From: Acidobacteria bacterium Mor1
Lineage (GTDB): Bacteria > Acidobacteriota > Polarisedimenticolia > Polarisedimenticolales > Polarisedimenticolaceae
DNA: 9,942 bases
Assembly: GCA_001664505.1 (NCBI GenBank)
Contig: CP011806.1
Coordinates: 1,895,500-1,905,441, forward strand
Direction: 5' to 3'
The position numbers and the translations under genes were made by a program. Shown piece after piece: positions 1 to 7,165 of this stretch. Within the stretch, counting starts at the first letter, position 1. Every line of letters starts with the position of its first letter. Below the pieces are notes generated by a model. The model saw only the letters and a list, made by a program, of their open reading frames with translations. It ran no database searches and was not told the DNA's origin.

Positions 1-958
1 CGTCGATGCTCAGCGCCTTGCGGTAAGGCCGGTCCGAGGTCATGGCGTCGAAGGTGTCGACCACGGCGAAGATCCGTGCGCCGAGAGGAATCTCCTCCCC
101 CTTCAGCTGTCGCGGATAGCCGGTGCCGTCGTAGCGCTCCTGGTGGCAGAGCACGATATCCAGCGCCGGCTTGAGGAAGGAGATGTGCTGCAGCATGCGG
201 TAGCCCATCTCGGGGTGGCGCCGCATGGCATCCCACTCTTCGTCGGTCAATTTGCCGGGCTTGTGCAGGATCGTATCGGAGACGCCGATCTTGCCCACGT
301 CGTGGAGGATCGCGCCACGGCGGATCCAGGTGAGCTGCTGCTCGGCAGGGCCGGTCTCGTCGTCGGTCAGGCCCATCTCGGTGGCCACGGTGACGGCGTA
401 TTCGACGACTCGGGCGGAGTGGCCCAGGGTCTCGTTGTCCCGGAAGTCGAGGGCGGTGACCAGGGCGCGCAGGGTGTGTTCCAGGGAGCTGTCCAGCCGC
501 TCGTTGAGGGCGTGGACCTCGGCGGTGCGTTCCGCCACCAGGGTCTCCAGCTCTTCCTGGTAGGCCTGGTTCTCCCGGAGCAGCCGGCGCTTCTCGAGCA
601 CCCGCTCGACGGTGATCGCGACCTCGTCGAAGTTGAAGGGCTTGTTGACGTAGTCCGCGGCGCCCTTGCGGATCGCGCCGATGGCGATGCGGGTGTCGAC
701 CACGCCGGTGACCATGATCACGTCGATTTCGGGGTTGAACGCCTTGATGTTCTCGAGCAGCGAGATGCCGTTGGCTCCCGGCATGTCGATGTCCGAGAGC
801 ACCAGGTCGAGGCCTCCCTGCTTGACCCGCTCGAACGCCTCCTCGGCGTTGGGGCGGGTTTCACAATCGTAACCCTCGTCGGCGAGCCCGACGGCGAGCA
901 GGTCACGGACGGCCAATTCGTCATCCACGATCAGGATGCGGGCGCTCTTGGTGGTCAT
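1..958 (-). CDS. Response regulator with receiver and HD-GYP (c-di-GMP phosphodiesterase) domains, 3' end outside window
   Basis: Translating the minus strand from the ATG at 958 gives 319 codons, open to the window edge. Residues 6-120 form a CheY-like receiver: acidic pair D12/D13, phosphoacceptor D56 in LSDIDMP, T84, and K106 in NKPF. Residues 120-160 look like a charged helical or coiled-coil linker. Residues 160-319 are an HD-GYP domain with E176, H180, the H219-D220 pair in LHDVGKIG, H248 in RRHPEMG, the GYP loop HQERYDGTGYP at 272-282, and D301 in VVDTFDAMTSDRPYR. Members of this family hydrolyse cyclic di-GMP when the receiver is phosphorylated by a sensor kinase. The partner kinase is not in the window. 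The second His of the usual HHE is Gln273 here. The start at 958 has an AAGGGG Shine-Dalgarno (970-975) 11 nt upstream. An in-frame ATG at 991 would add 11 residues but lacks a ribosome-binding site. Family assignment is secure; the output behaviour is unknown. Confidence 0.97.
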   Translation of the reverse strand, partial: MTTKSARILIVDDELAVRDLLAVGLADEGYDCETRPNAEEAFERVKQGGLDLVLSDIDMPGANGISLLENIKAFNPEIDVIMVTGVVDTRIAIGAIRKGAADYVNKPFNFDEVAITVERVLEKRRLLRENQAYQEELETLVAERTAEVHALNERLDSSLEHTLRALVTALDFRDNETLGHSARVVEYAVTVATEMGLTDDETGPAEQQLTWIRRGAILHDVGKIGVSDTILHKPGKLTDEEWDAMRRHPEMGYRMLQHISFLKPALDIVLCHQERYDGTGYPRQLKGEEIPLGARIFAVVDTFDAMTSDRPYRKALSID

Positions 959-1058
959 CTGCTGCGGATCCCCTTCCACGAGGTAGCTCATGCGCGCATG
1001 GCTCGTATCGGCCGCGCGCGACGGGAGTTTAGCACTCAGTTCTCGTGGTGAAGTGTGA

Positions 1059-1086
1059 AAGATAGGTCCGTCGGGAGCGAATTCAA
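1059..1086 (-). promoter_or_regulatory. Candidate sigma-70-type promoter for the HD-GYP regulator
   Basis: On the minus strand TTGAAT (1081-1086) lies 16 bp from TATCTT (1059-1064). Each matches its consensus at 4 of 6 positions. Transcription would begin near 1052 and leave a leader of about 94 nt before the ATG at 958. It sits in the 153-bp gap after polA, so the regulator may be expressed separately from polA. No intrinsic terminator for polA is visible in this gap, so read-through is also possible. Confidence 0.4.
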
Positions 1087-1111
1087 ACCAGGGCCAAAGG
1101 TAGCCAAAGAC

Positions 1112-4100
1112 TCAGGTTACCTGTTCCCAATCGGCACCGACCTTGACGTCCACATCCAGCGGAACCGCCAGTTCGTGGACCTTGCTCATGGCCTCGACGG
1201 TCAGCTCCTGCACGGCGTCGACGGCATCCTCCTGGACCTCCAACAGCAGTTCGTCGTGGACCTGGAGCAGGATCTTGGCGGGGAGAGCAGCCTTTTCCAA
1301 TGCGGCTTCGACATGGAGCATGGCGATCTTCATCAGGTCGGCGGCGGTGCCCTGAATGGTGGTGTTGACCGCCGCTCGCAGCGCCTGCTCCTGGATGCCC
1401 CGGTGCACCCGCTGTCGCAGCTGTGGGAAATAGCGCACCCGGCCGAACAGGGTGCGGACCGCGCCGTCCCGGCGGACCTGGTCCTTGACCCCGTCGATGT
1501 AGCCCCGCACGGCGCTGAAGCGCTCGAAGTAGGCCTCGATGAAGGCCCGGGCCTCGGCCCGGGTCATCCCCTGCTCCCGGGCCAGCCGGAACTCGGACAT
1601 GCCGTAGAGCAGACCGAAGTTGACCGCCTTGGCCCGGCGGCGCATCTCGTCGGTGACCATCTCGGGGAACACCCCGGCGACCTGGGCAGCGGTGTGGCGG
1701 TGAATGTCCTCCCCGCGGCGGAACGCCTCGATCAGGCCGGCGTCGTCGCACATGTGGGCCAAGACCCGCAGCTCGATCTGGGAGTAGTCGGCGGCCAGGA
1801 ACAGGTGCCCCGGCTCGGCGACGAAGGCGGTGCGCACCTTGCGCCCCTCCTCGCTGCGCACCGGGATGTTCTGCAGGTTGGGGTCCGACGACGAGAGCCG
1901 CCCGGTGGCCGCCCCGGTGGGGTGGTACCAGGTGTGGACCCGGCCGGTCTCCTCGTTGACCAGCGCCGGCAGGGCGTCGACATAGGTGCCCTTGAGCTTG
2001 GACAGCTCGCGATAGGAAAGGAGCAGCCCGGCAATCTCGTGCTGTTCGGCCAGCTCCTCGAGGGTCTGGGCGTCGGTTGAGGCGACCTTGCTCTTGGCGG
2101 TCTTGCGCCTGGACTTGAGACCGAGCTTCTCGAACAGGATCTCCCGCAGCTGCTTGGGGGAGTCGACGTTGAACTCCTCGCCGGCCAGTTCGTGGATCTC
2201 CTTGCGGGCCCGATCGAGGCTGGCCTCCATCTGGCTCGACATGGCCGCCAGCCGCTCGACGTCGACCTTGATGCCGTGAGCTTCGATCCGGGCCAACAGC
2301 GGCAGCAGCGGTCCGTCGATGGAGTCGTAGAGTTCGACCAGCCCGCCGTCCTCCAGCCGCTTGTGCATCACCGGCGCCATGTCGAGAATCGCCCGGGTCT
2401 GAAGCGCGGCGAAGCCGGCCATGCGCTCGACCTCGATGGTCGATGCCGCCTTCTGCTTGGCGCCGGTGCCGGCGAGGTCCTGGTAGCGGGTCAGCGACCG
2501 GGTCAGGAACTCCTCGGCCAGCCGCGAGGGCTCGTAGCCCCGCCGCTCGGAGTCGATCAGAAACGCCGCGACCATGGTGTCGAGCTCGATGCCCTCGAGG
2601 GGCATCTCCGCCCGGCGCAGGGTGTGAAGCGCGACCTTGGCGTCGTGGACCACCTTGCCCACGGCGTCGTCGGCCATCAGCGGCGCCAGATGCTTGCGCA
2701 GGGTGTCGAGATCGAGCTGATCGGGGACGCCGAGGTAGTCGTGTCCCAGCGGCACGTAGGCCGGTTCTCCGGTGCCCGGCGCCACGGCTACGCCGATCAG
2801 CCGGGACTGAAACGGCGAGCCCTCGATCCGAACCGAGACGGCAAAGCGGCCGGACTCCCGGCAGTCGGCGACCAGCGCCTCGAGAGCCGCCGCATCGAGG
2901 ATCGTGCGTACGTTCTCTTCCGCCATCTCGGCTGCGGACTCCCCGGCGGTTCCGGAGGCGCCTGCTTCGGTTCCCCCCTCCGCCGCGGCTTCGCCGCCGG
3001 CGACGGCGGCCTCCATCTCCTCGGCCAGGTTCTTGAAGCCCAGATGTCCGAAGAGGGTCGCGACCTTCTCGTTGTCGGGGGACCCCATGCGCACGGCGTC
3101 GGCGTCGAAATCCACCGGCGCGTCGACGCGCAACACCGCCAGTTCGCGGCTCATCCGCGCATCGGCGGCGTGTTCCTTGAGGGCGAACCAGATACGGCGG
3201 GAGCTCTTGGGGTCGAGCCCCTTGAGCAGCTTCTTCAGCTCCTTGACCGCCTTGGCTGCGTCCTTTCCGGCGACCCCGTCGACGGAGCCGGGCAACCCGG
3301 CCGCCTGCAGCGCTTCCCGGGCTGCGGCGAAGCGCTCCTTCATGCCCTCGTCGACCTCGAGTTGGAGCAGCGCCTCCAGCGCGTCGTCCAGCGCCGCGCC
3401 GTCCTTACCCAGCGACGCCGCGGCTTCCGACGCCACCGGATCCGCCCCCTTGAACGGGGCCATCGCCTCGAGCATGCGGTCCTTGATCTCATAGACGGCG
3501 ACGAAGGCCTCGGCGCGGGTCAACACCGGCTCGACACCGCCGTAGAGCGCCACCACCGATTTGGCGGTCTTCTCGCCGACGCCGGGGACGCCGGGGATGT
3601 TGTCGACGGAGTCCCCCATCAGGCCCAGCACGTCGGCGACTTGCTCCGGCTTGACCCCGAAGCTCTCGACGACGCCGCCGGGATCGAGCTTGAGGTTCTT
3701 GGTCGGGTTGAGCACCTGCACGCCGTCGCCGACCAGCTGCAGCAGGTCCTTGTCGGCAGCGACGACCATCACCTCATGCCCCGCCTCCCGGGCCTGCTGG
3801 GTCAGGGTCGCGATCAGATCGTCCGCCTCGAAGCCGGCCAGCTCCAGCACCGGAATGCGGTAGGCCTCACAGACCTGCTTGGCGTAGGGCAGCTGGCGGG
3901 TCAGGTCCTCGGGAGCCGGCGGCCGGTTGGCCTTGTACTCGGCATAGGCGTCGTGGCGGAAGGTGCCGCCGGACAGATCGAAAGCCACCGCCAGGTATTC
4001 CGGCTTCTCCTCCTTGAGCAGCTTGCGCAGCATGGTGGTGAAGCCGTAGACGGCGTTGGTCGGCATTCCCTCGGCGTTGGTCAGCCCGGGAATGGCGAAG

Positions 4101-4156
4101 TAGGCGCGGAACAGCTGGGACGTTCCGTCCACCAGGTACACGGTCGATTGAGGCAT
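1112..4156 (-). CDS. polA: DNA polymerase I with an enlarged 5'-nuclease domain and degenerate 3'-5' exonuclease domain
   Basis: The 1014-residue product is longer than E. coli Pol I (928). Residues 1-380 are the 5'-3' exonuclease: YLVDGTSQLFRAYF, FDLSGGTFRHDAYAEYKANRP, FEADDLIATL, AADKDLLQLV, GDSVDNIPGVPGVGEKTA. About 90 extra residues (roughly 215-315) sit just after the helix-hairpin-helix part, before the conserved RMSRELAVLRVDAPVDFD stretch. An Ala/Gly/Glu-rich linker runs about 384-414. Residues 430-595 are the 3'-5' exonuclease fold, but the metal-binding acidic residues are gone, so proofreading is probably absent. Residues 610-1014 are the polymerase: SSDPNLQNIPVR, motif A DYSQIELRVLAH (790-801), O-helix RRRAKAVNFGLLYGMS with the Phe that selects against dideoxynucleotides, and motif C QVHDELLLEV (965-974), all intact. 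It would act in Okazaki-fragment processing and repair synthesis. The ATG at 4156 has no close Shine-Dalgarno but lies 6 nt after a -10-like box. Identity is certain. Confidence 0.99.
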   Translation of the reverse strand: MPQSTVYLVDGTSQLFRAYFAIPGLTNAEGMPTNAVYGFTTMLRKLLKEEKPEYLAVAFDLSGGTFRHDAYAEYKANRPPAPEDLTRQLPYAKQVCEAYRIPVLELAGFEADDLIATLTQQAREAGHEVMVVAADKDLLQLVGDGVQVLNPTKNLKLDPGGVVESFGVKPEQVADVLGLMGDSVDNIPGVPGVGEKTAKSVVALYGGVEPVLTRAEAFVAVYEIKDRMLEAMAPFKGADPVASEAAASLGKDGAALDDALEALLQLEVDEGMKERFAAAREALQAAGLPGSVDGVAGKDAAKAVKELKKLLKGLDPKSSRRIWFALKEHAADARMSRELAVLRVDAPVDFDADAVRMGSPDNEKVATLFGHLGFKNLAEEMEAAVAGGEAAAEGGTEAGASGTAGESAAEMAEENVRTILDAAALEALVADCRESGRFAVSVRIEGSPFQSRLIGVAVAPGTGEPAYVPLGHDYLGVPDQLDLDTLRKHLAPLMADDAVGKVVHDAKVALHTLRRAEMPLEGIELDTMVAAFLIDSERRGYEPSRLAEEFLTRSLTRYQDLAGTGAKQKAASTIEVERMAGFAALQTRAILDMAPVMHKRLEDGGLVELYDSIDGPLLPLLARIEAHGIKVDVERLAAMSSQMEASLDRARKEIHELAGEEFNVDSPKQLREILFEKLGLKSRRKTAKSKVASTDAQTLEELAEQHEIAGLLLSYRELSKLKGTYVDALPALVNEETGRVHTWYHPTGAATGRLSSSDPNLQNIPVRSEEGRKVRTAFVAEPGHLFLAADYSQIELRVLAHMCDDAGLIEAFRRGEDIHRHTAAQVAGVFPEMVTDEMRRRAKAVNFGLLYGMSEFRLAREQGMTRAEARAFIEAYFERFSAVRGYIDGVKDQVRRDGAVRTLFGRVRYFPQLRQRVHRGIQEQALRAAVNTTIQGTAADLMKIAMLHVEAALEKAALPAKILLQVHDELLLEVQEDAVDAVQELTVEAMSKVHELAVPLDVDVKVGADWEQVT
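3212..3514 (-). other. Insertion within the 5'-nuclease domain of Pol I
   Basis: Codons for about residues 215-315 of Pol I. The H3TH block ending ...GEKTAKSVVALYGGVEPVL and the next conserved block (RRIWFALKEHAADARMSRELAVL) are normally about 20 residues apart; here they are about 110 apart. The extra stretch is rich in Ala, Lys, Glu and Leu (for example KAVKELKKLLKGLD), predicts as helical, and holds no motif I recognise. The reading frame is intact and composition matches the flanks, so it looks like a genuine protein insertion. The boundaries are approximate. Confidence 0.75.
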
Positions 4157-4162
4157 CCGCGC

Positions 4163-4168
4163 ATCATA
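4163..4168 (-). promoter_or_regulatory. -10 element of a probable leaderless polA promoter
   Basis: The minus strand reads TATGAT, then 6 nt (GCGCGG), then the polA ATG at 4156. It matches the -10 consensus at 5 of 6 positions. Normal start-site spacing would put the first transcribed base at or next to the A of the ATG, giving a leaderless mRNA. No convincing -35 is visible near 4184-4191. A purine run (GAGGGGG) farther upstream is 18 nt from the ATG, too far for an ordinary Shine-Dalgarno. Confidence 0.5.
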
Positions 4169-4180
4169 GCCCAGCCCCCT

Positions 4181-4192
4181 CGGCCGTGGCCG
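4181..4192. repeat. Short inverted repeat between the divergent -10 boxes
   Basis: CGGCC-GT-GGCCG is a perfect 5-bp inverted repeat with a 2-bp spacer, near the centre of the 29-bp gap between the two divergent -10 boxes. It overlaps where both -35 regions would fall, so it could be an operator or only GC-rich chance. There is no further evidence of binding. Confidence 0.25.
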
Positions 4193-4197
4193 GACCC

Positions 4198-4203
4198 TAT
4201 ACT
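4198..4203 (+). promoter_or_regulatory. -10 element of a probable leaderless promoter for the GT39 glycosyltransferase
   Basis: TATACT matches the -10 consensus at 5 of 6 positions and is followed by 6 nt (TGCCTC) and then the ATG at 4210. The predicted transcription start coincides with the start codon. The spacing mirrors that of the polA -10 on the other strand. No TTGACA-like -35 is seen near 4175-4180. The box argues for ATG 4210 over the in-frame GTG at 4186, which lies upstream of it. Confidence 0.5.
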
Positions 4204-4209
4204 TGCCTC

Positions 4210-6201
4210 ATGTCGCTGCACCGCTGGACCGTGCCGCTGGCCTGCCTGCTGCTCGTGGTTTTCTTCGCCGCGGGCTACGTCTCGATGCGTGGCGACTCGG
4301 CGACCTTCGACGAGACCGCCCACCTGCCGGCAGGGCTCAGCTACCTGGAACGCCACGACTTCCGCATGAACCCGGAGCACCCGCCGCTGCCGAAAATGTG
4401 GGCGGCGTTGCCGCTCCGGCTCGGGATCGGCGGCGCGGGCGGTGAAGGCCCCCACGCCGACTACGACTCCCCTGCCTGGCAGGGCCGCAGCGTTCAGCCG
4501 GGCACCACGATGAAAACCGCCGCCGACCAGTGGGAGTTCGGCTTCGAGACGATCAACGGCCCGCTCGACCGGGTGGCCCGACGCGACCCCTCCGGCGCGT
4601 TGATCCCCGGCCGCACGATGATGCTGCTCTGGGGCGTGCTGCTCGGCGCGCTGGTCTTCGCCTGGTCCCGAGAGCTCTGGGGGGACGCCGGCGCTCTTTT
4701 GTCGCTGGGGCTCTACGCGTTGTCGCCGACGATGCTGGCCCACGCCCGGCTGGTCACCACCGACACCGCCGCGGCTCTCGGCTTCACCGCGACGCTCTGG
4801 GCCTTCTGGCGCTTCACCCGCCAGCCCGGCTGGGGCCGGATGGTGCTGGTCGGCCTCTGTCTCGGCCTGGCGTTGACCATGAAGTTCTCGGCGCTGTTGC
4901 TGCTGCCGATGCTGGCGGTGTTGGGGCTGCTGTGGAGCAGCCTGCCCAAGCTGCGGCACAGCGAGGCCGGCGCCCACCCGGTCAAGCTGGAACGGTTCGA
5001 GCGCTCCCAACGCACCAGCCGCGCCCTGATCTGCCTGCTGCTCGCCCTGCTACTGGCGGTGCCCTGCATCTGGGCGGCCTACGGCTTTCGCTACGTCGCG
5101 GTGCCCGACCCGGCCTACACCCTGGACTGGCCGGCGGCGAAGGCCGGCGACGGCATGCGCGCCAAGGCGATCCAGACCGCCCTCGAGTACAAGCTGTTGC
5201 CTCAGGGCTGGATCTACGGATTGGCCTACACCCTGGGCCACGCCGATACCCGCCGCGCCTACCTCAACGGCGAAGTCTCCGAGACCGGCTGGTGGTCCTA
5301 CTTCCCATTGGCCTTCGCTTTGAAGACGCCGCCGGCACTGCTCGCGCTGCTCGCGGCGACCCTGGCTTCGGGAGTGCGCCGGGGAGGCTTCCGCTCCTAC
5401 GACGGCTGGTGCCTGGCGGCGCCGGCGTTGATCTATTTCGTGGTGTCGATGGGCAGCAACCTCAACATCGGCCACCGCCATCTGACGCCGATCTACCCGC
5501 TGATCTTCATCGGCGTGGGGTCGCTGGTCTGGCAGGCCGCAGCGTGGAAACCGGGACGCTGGTTGCTGGCCGCCGCGCTGGCCGCCTACGCCGGCTCCTT
5601 CGCCCTGGCCTCCCCCGGATATCTCTCCTACTTCAACCTGTTCGCCGGGGGCGCCCAGGGAGGCGCCCGCCACCTGCTCGATTCGAACCTGGACTGGGGC
5701 CAGGACCTGGGCCGGTTGAAACAGGAGATGGACTCCCGGGGTATCGAGCGGGTCTACCTGCTCTACTTCGGCACCGCCGATCCCGCGGCCTACGGGATCG
5801 AGCACGTGCCGATACAGATGTTCCTGCCCTTCCGAAGCGTCGGCTTCCCGGCGAGCGGACCGGCACGGCTGCCGCGAACCTTCGACGGCGAGGGACCCGA
5901 GTGGATCGCCGTCAGCGCCGGCATGCTCCACGGCCTGTACCTCGACGCAAGCGACGACTGGGCGGTGCTGGCCCTGCGCCTCGGAGCCGCCCATCGGGGG
6001 CACGTGGCCGCCTGGCAGCGGGAGGGCGCAGGCCGCAGCTTCCGCCGCTACCTGATCGACGCCGGCGTCCTCGACGAGGCCCGTGCCGGGCAGATCGAAC
6101 AACGCACCCGGCCGGCCTGGATCGAACACTTCCGCGAAAGCGCCACCCCCGAGGCACGCGCTGGCGATTCGATCCTGCTCTACCGCATCCCACGCGGATA
6201 G
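4210..6201 (+). CDS. Polytopic membrane glycosyltransferase, GT39/ArnT-like (lipid-carrier-dependent)
   Basis: The 663-residue protein begins with a hydrophobic segment (about 7-24), then a periplasmic loop with the acidic pair D34-E35 in TFDETAH and the following FRMNPEHPPLPK motif. This is the typical first loop of PMT/ArnT-type enzymes, where an Asp helps catalysis. Further hydrophobic segments include about 136-152, 160-175, 187-202, 210-245 and 265-285, with several more between about 365 and 480; I estimate 10-11 in all. The loop RLVTTDTAAA (180-189) is also typical. A soluble C-terminal part from about 470 carries the DSNLDWGQDL motif (491-500), which I recall from family-39 glycosyltransferases of Acidobacteriota and Planctomycetes. 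Such enzymes move a sugar from a polyprenyl-phosphate donor to a lipid, glycan or protein at the outer face of the inner membrane; the acceptor cannot be read from sequence. An in-frame GTG at 4186 would add 8 residues and is less likely because of the promoter. Divergent from polA, convergent with the M23 gene. No terminator of its own is evident. Confidence 0.88.
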   Translation: MSLHRWTVPLACLLLVVFFAAGYVSMRGDSATFDETAHLPAGLSYLERHDFRMNPEHPPLPKMWAALPLRLGIGGAGGEGPHADYDSPAWQGRSVQPGTTMKTAADQWEFGFETINGPLDRVARRDPSGALIPGRTMMLLWGVLLGALVFAWSRELWGDAGALLSLGLYALSPTMLAHARLVTTDTAAALGFTATLWAFWRFTRQPGWGRMVLVGLCLGLALTMKFSALLLLPMLAVLGLLWSSLPKLRHSEAGAHPVKLERFERSQRTSRALICLLLALLLAVPCIWAAYGFRYVAVPDPAYTLDWPAAKAGDGMRAKAIQTALEYKLLPQGWIYGLAYTLGHADTRRAYLNGEVSETGWWSYFPLAFALKTPPALLALLAATLASGVRRGGFRSYDGWCLAAPALIYFVVSMGSNLNIGHRHLTPIYPLIFIGVGSLVWQAAAWKPGRWLLAAALAAYAGSFALASPGYLSYFNLFAGGAQGGARHLLDSNLDWGQDLGRLKQEMDSRGIERVYLLYFGTADPAAYGIEHVPIQMFLPFRSVGFPASGPARLPRTFDGEGPEWIAVSAGMLHGLYLDASDDWAVLALRLGAAHRGHVAAWQREGAGRSFRRYLIDAGVLDEARAGQIEQRTRPAWIEHFRESATPEARAGDSILLYRIPRG

Positions 6202-6210
6202 AAGGCGCCG

Positions 6211-6240
6211 ACAAAAAGAAGGGGCGCCCGTAGGCGCCCC
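6211..6240 (-). terminator. Intrinsic terminator of the first M23 peptidase gene
   Basis: The perfect 8-bp stem GGGGCGCC/GGCGCCCC (6221-6228 with 6233-6240) has a 4-nt loop. Read on the minus strand it is followed by TTCTTTTTGT (6220-6211), a U-rich tail. It begins 28 nt beyond the TGA at 6269. In the plus direction there is no T run (GTAGCGAACC follows), so it probably serves the minus-strand gene, although the hairpin lies in both transcripts. Confidence 0.85.
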
Positions 6241-6268
6241 GTAGCGAACCGTCGCGCGCTGCCGCTAC

Positions 6269-7165
6269 TCAGGGTTGCGGAATGTTGTTGGACCGCAGGT
6301 TGTAGTGATGCGAGTCGCTGCTCGGCCAGCTCGGCGGCTCGTAGCAGGTCATCACCGACGAGTCGTCGGAGTTGACCGCCTCGAACAGCGCCAGATGGCT
6401 CTGCCAGCTGTTGTTGAAGTTGAAGCCTGCCTCGAAGTGCAGGTGCGGCCCGGTGGAGTTGCCGGTGGTGCCGACGAAAGCCAGGATCTCGCCGCGGCGC
6501 ACCACGTCCCCCTGTTCGGGGACGATGCCGTCCTCGGGAGAATGCAGGTACTGGACGAAGCTGCCGTCCTGATGCTGCACCGAGACCACGTTGGCCCGGC
6601 AGCCGTCAGGGTTGTTGCAGCAGGTGTGGCTGGGACAATCCGACGTCCGTAGGCAGTCGTCGGCCATCTGGGCCTGGTTGCCCTCGGTGACCATCCGCAC
6701 CACGCCGGCACGTGCCGCCAGCATGGTGTCTCCGCAGGGCGCGTCCATGTCGTAGGCGAACACGTCGGAGTGTGTGTTGTCGCCGCCCGACTGGTTCCCC
6801 TGGCTCTGGACCCAGGAGTTCACACCCTGGGGGAAGGGCATGCGGTAGTAGGCGTTGACCGGCGTGGGCGAGCTACAGAAGTTGACCACGTCCCGCACGA
6901 CGGTCGGCAGCGAACAGCTGAACTGCCAGGGCAATCCGTTGTTGATCCCGCTGACCCGGGGCCAGCGCAGCCCCGCAGCCTTGGTCACACCGACGAAGGG
7001 CTCGAGCCACTCGGCACCACCCGGATCGATCACCGGCCAGAAGTCGGTACGGCCGAAGGTGAAGGAGTGCTGCTCGTAGATCGGTTCGATGTAGGGGCAG
7101 CGTTGGAAGCCGCCGCTGGGCAGCGGGCACATGGCGAAGCCCTCGGCGGCAAAGAACGGCTCGGT
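6269..7165 (-). repeat. Diverged tandem duplication, copy 1 (partner 9046-9942)
   Basis: The 3' 897 bp of the two M23 genes align base for base at an offset of 2777 bp. Similarity is high at DNA level, especially over about 6855-7079 versus 9632-9856. Both copies are coding and intact. The duplication probably extends past the window edge and includes the terminator hairpin, whose offset is 2783 bp. Confidence 0.85.

Noticed and set aside
143-1051. Long open frame on the plus strand (302 codons)
   Set aside because: It is antisense to the HD-GYP regulator, whose minus-strand translation has a full set of family motifs. The plus product is low-complexity and rich in Gly, Val, Asp and His, as expected from GC-rich antisense frames.
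959-1111. Possible polA terminator in the gap
   Set aside because: Only weak 3-4 bp pairings near 1090-1105 (GGC/GCC) and no adjacent T run on the minus strand.
4186-4188. GTG start for the glycosyltransferase
   Set aside because: It lies upstream of the likely -10 box and has no Shine-Dalgarno; ATG 4210 is better placed, though this is not proven.
2192-4369. 725-codon plus-strand open frame
   Set aside because: It is antisense to polA with no recognisable motif and runs into the glycosyltransferase gene in another frame; a GC-rich shadow.
5050-6129. 359-codon minus-strand open frame
   Set aside because: It is antisense to the membrane glycosyltransferase, with no membrane segments or motifs of its own.
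6855-7079. Plus-strand 74-codon frame with a near-identical partner at 9632-9856
   Set aside because: Conserved only because the M23 sense sequence is duplicated here; similarity follows the sense codons and there is no ribosome-binding or promoter evidence.
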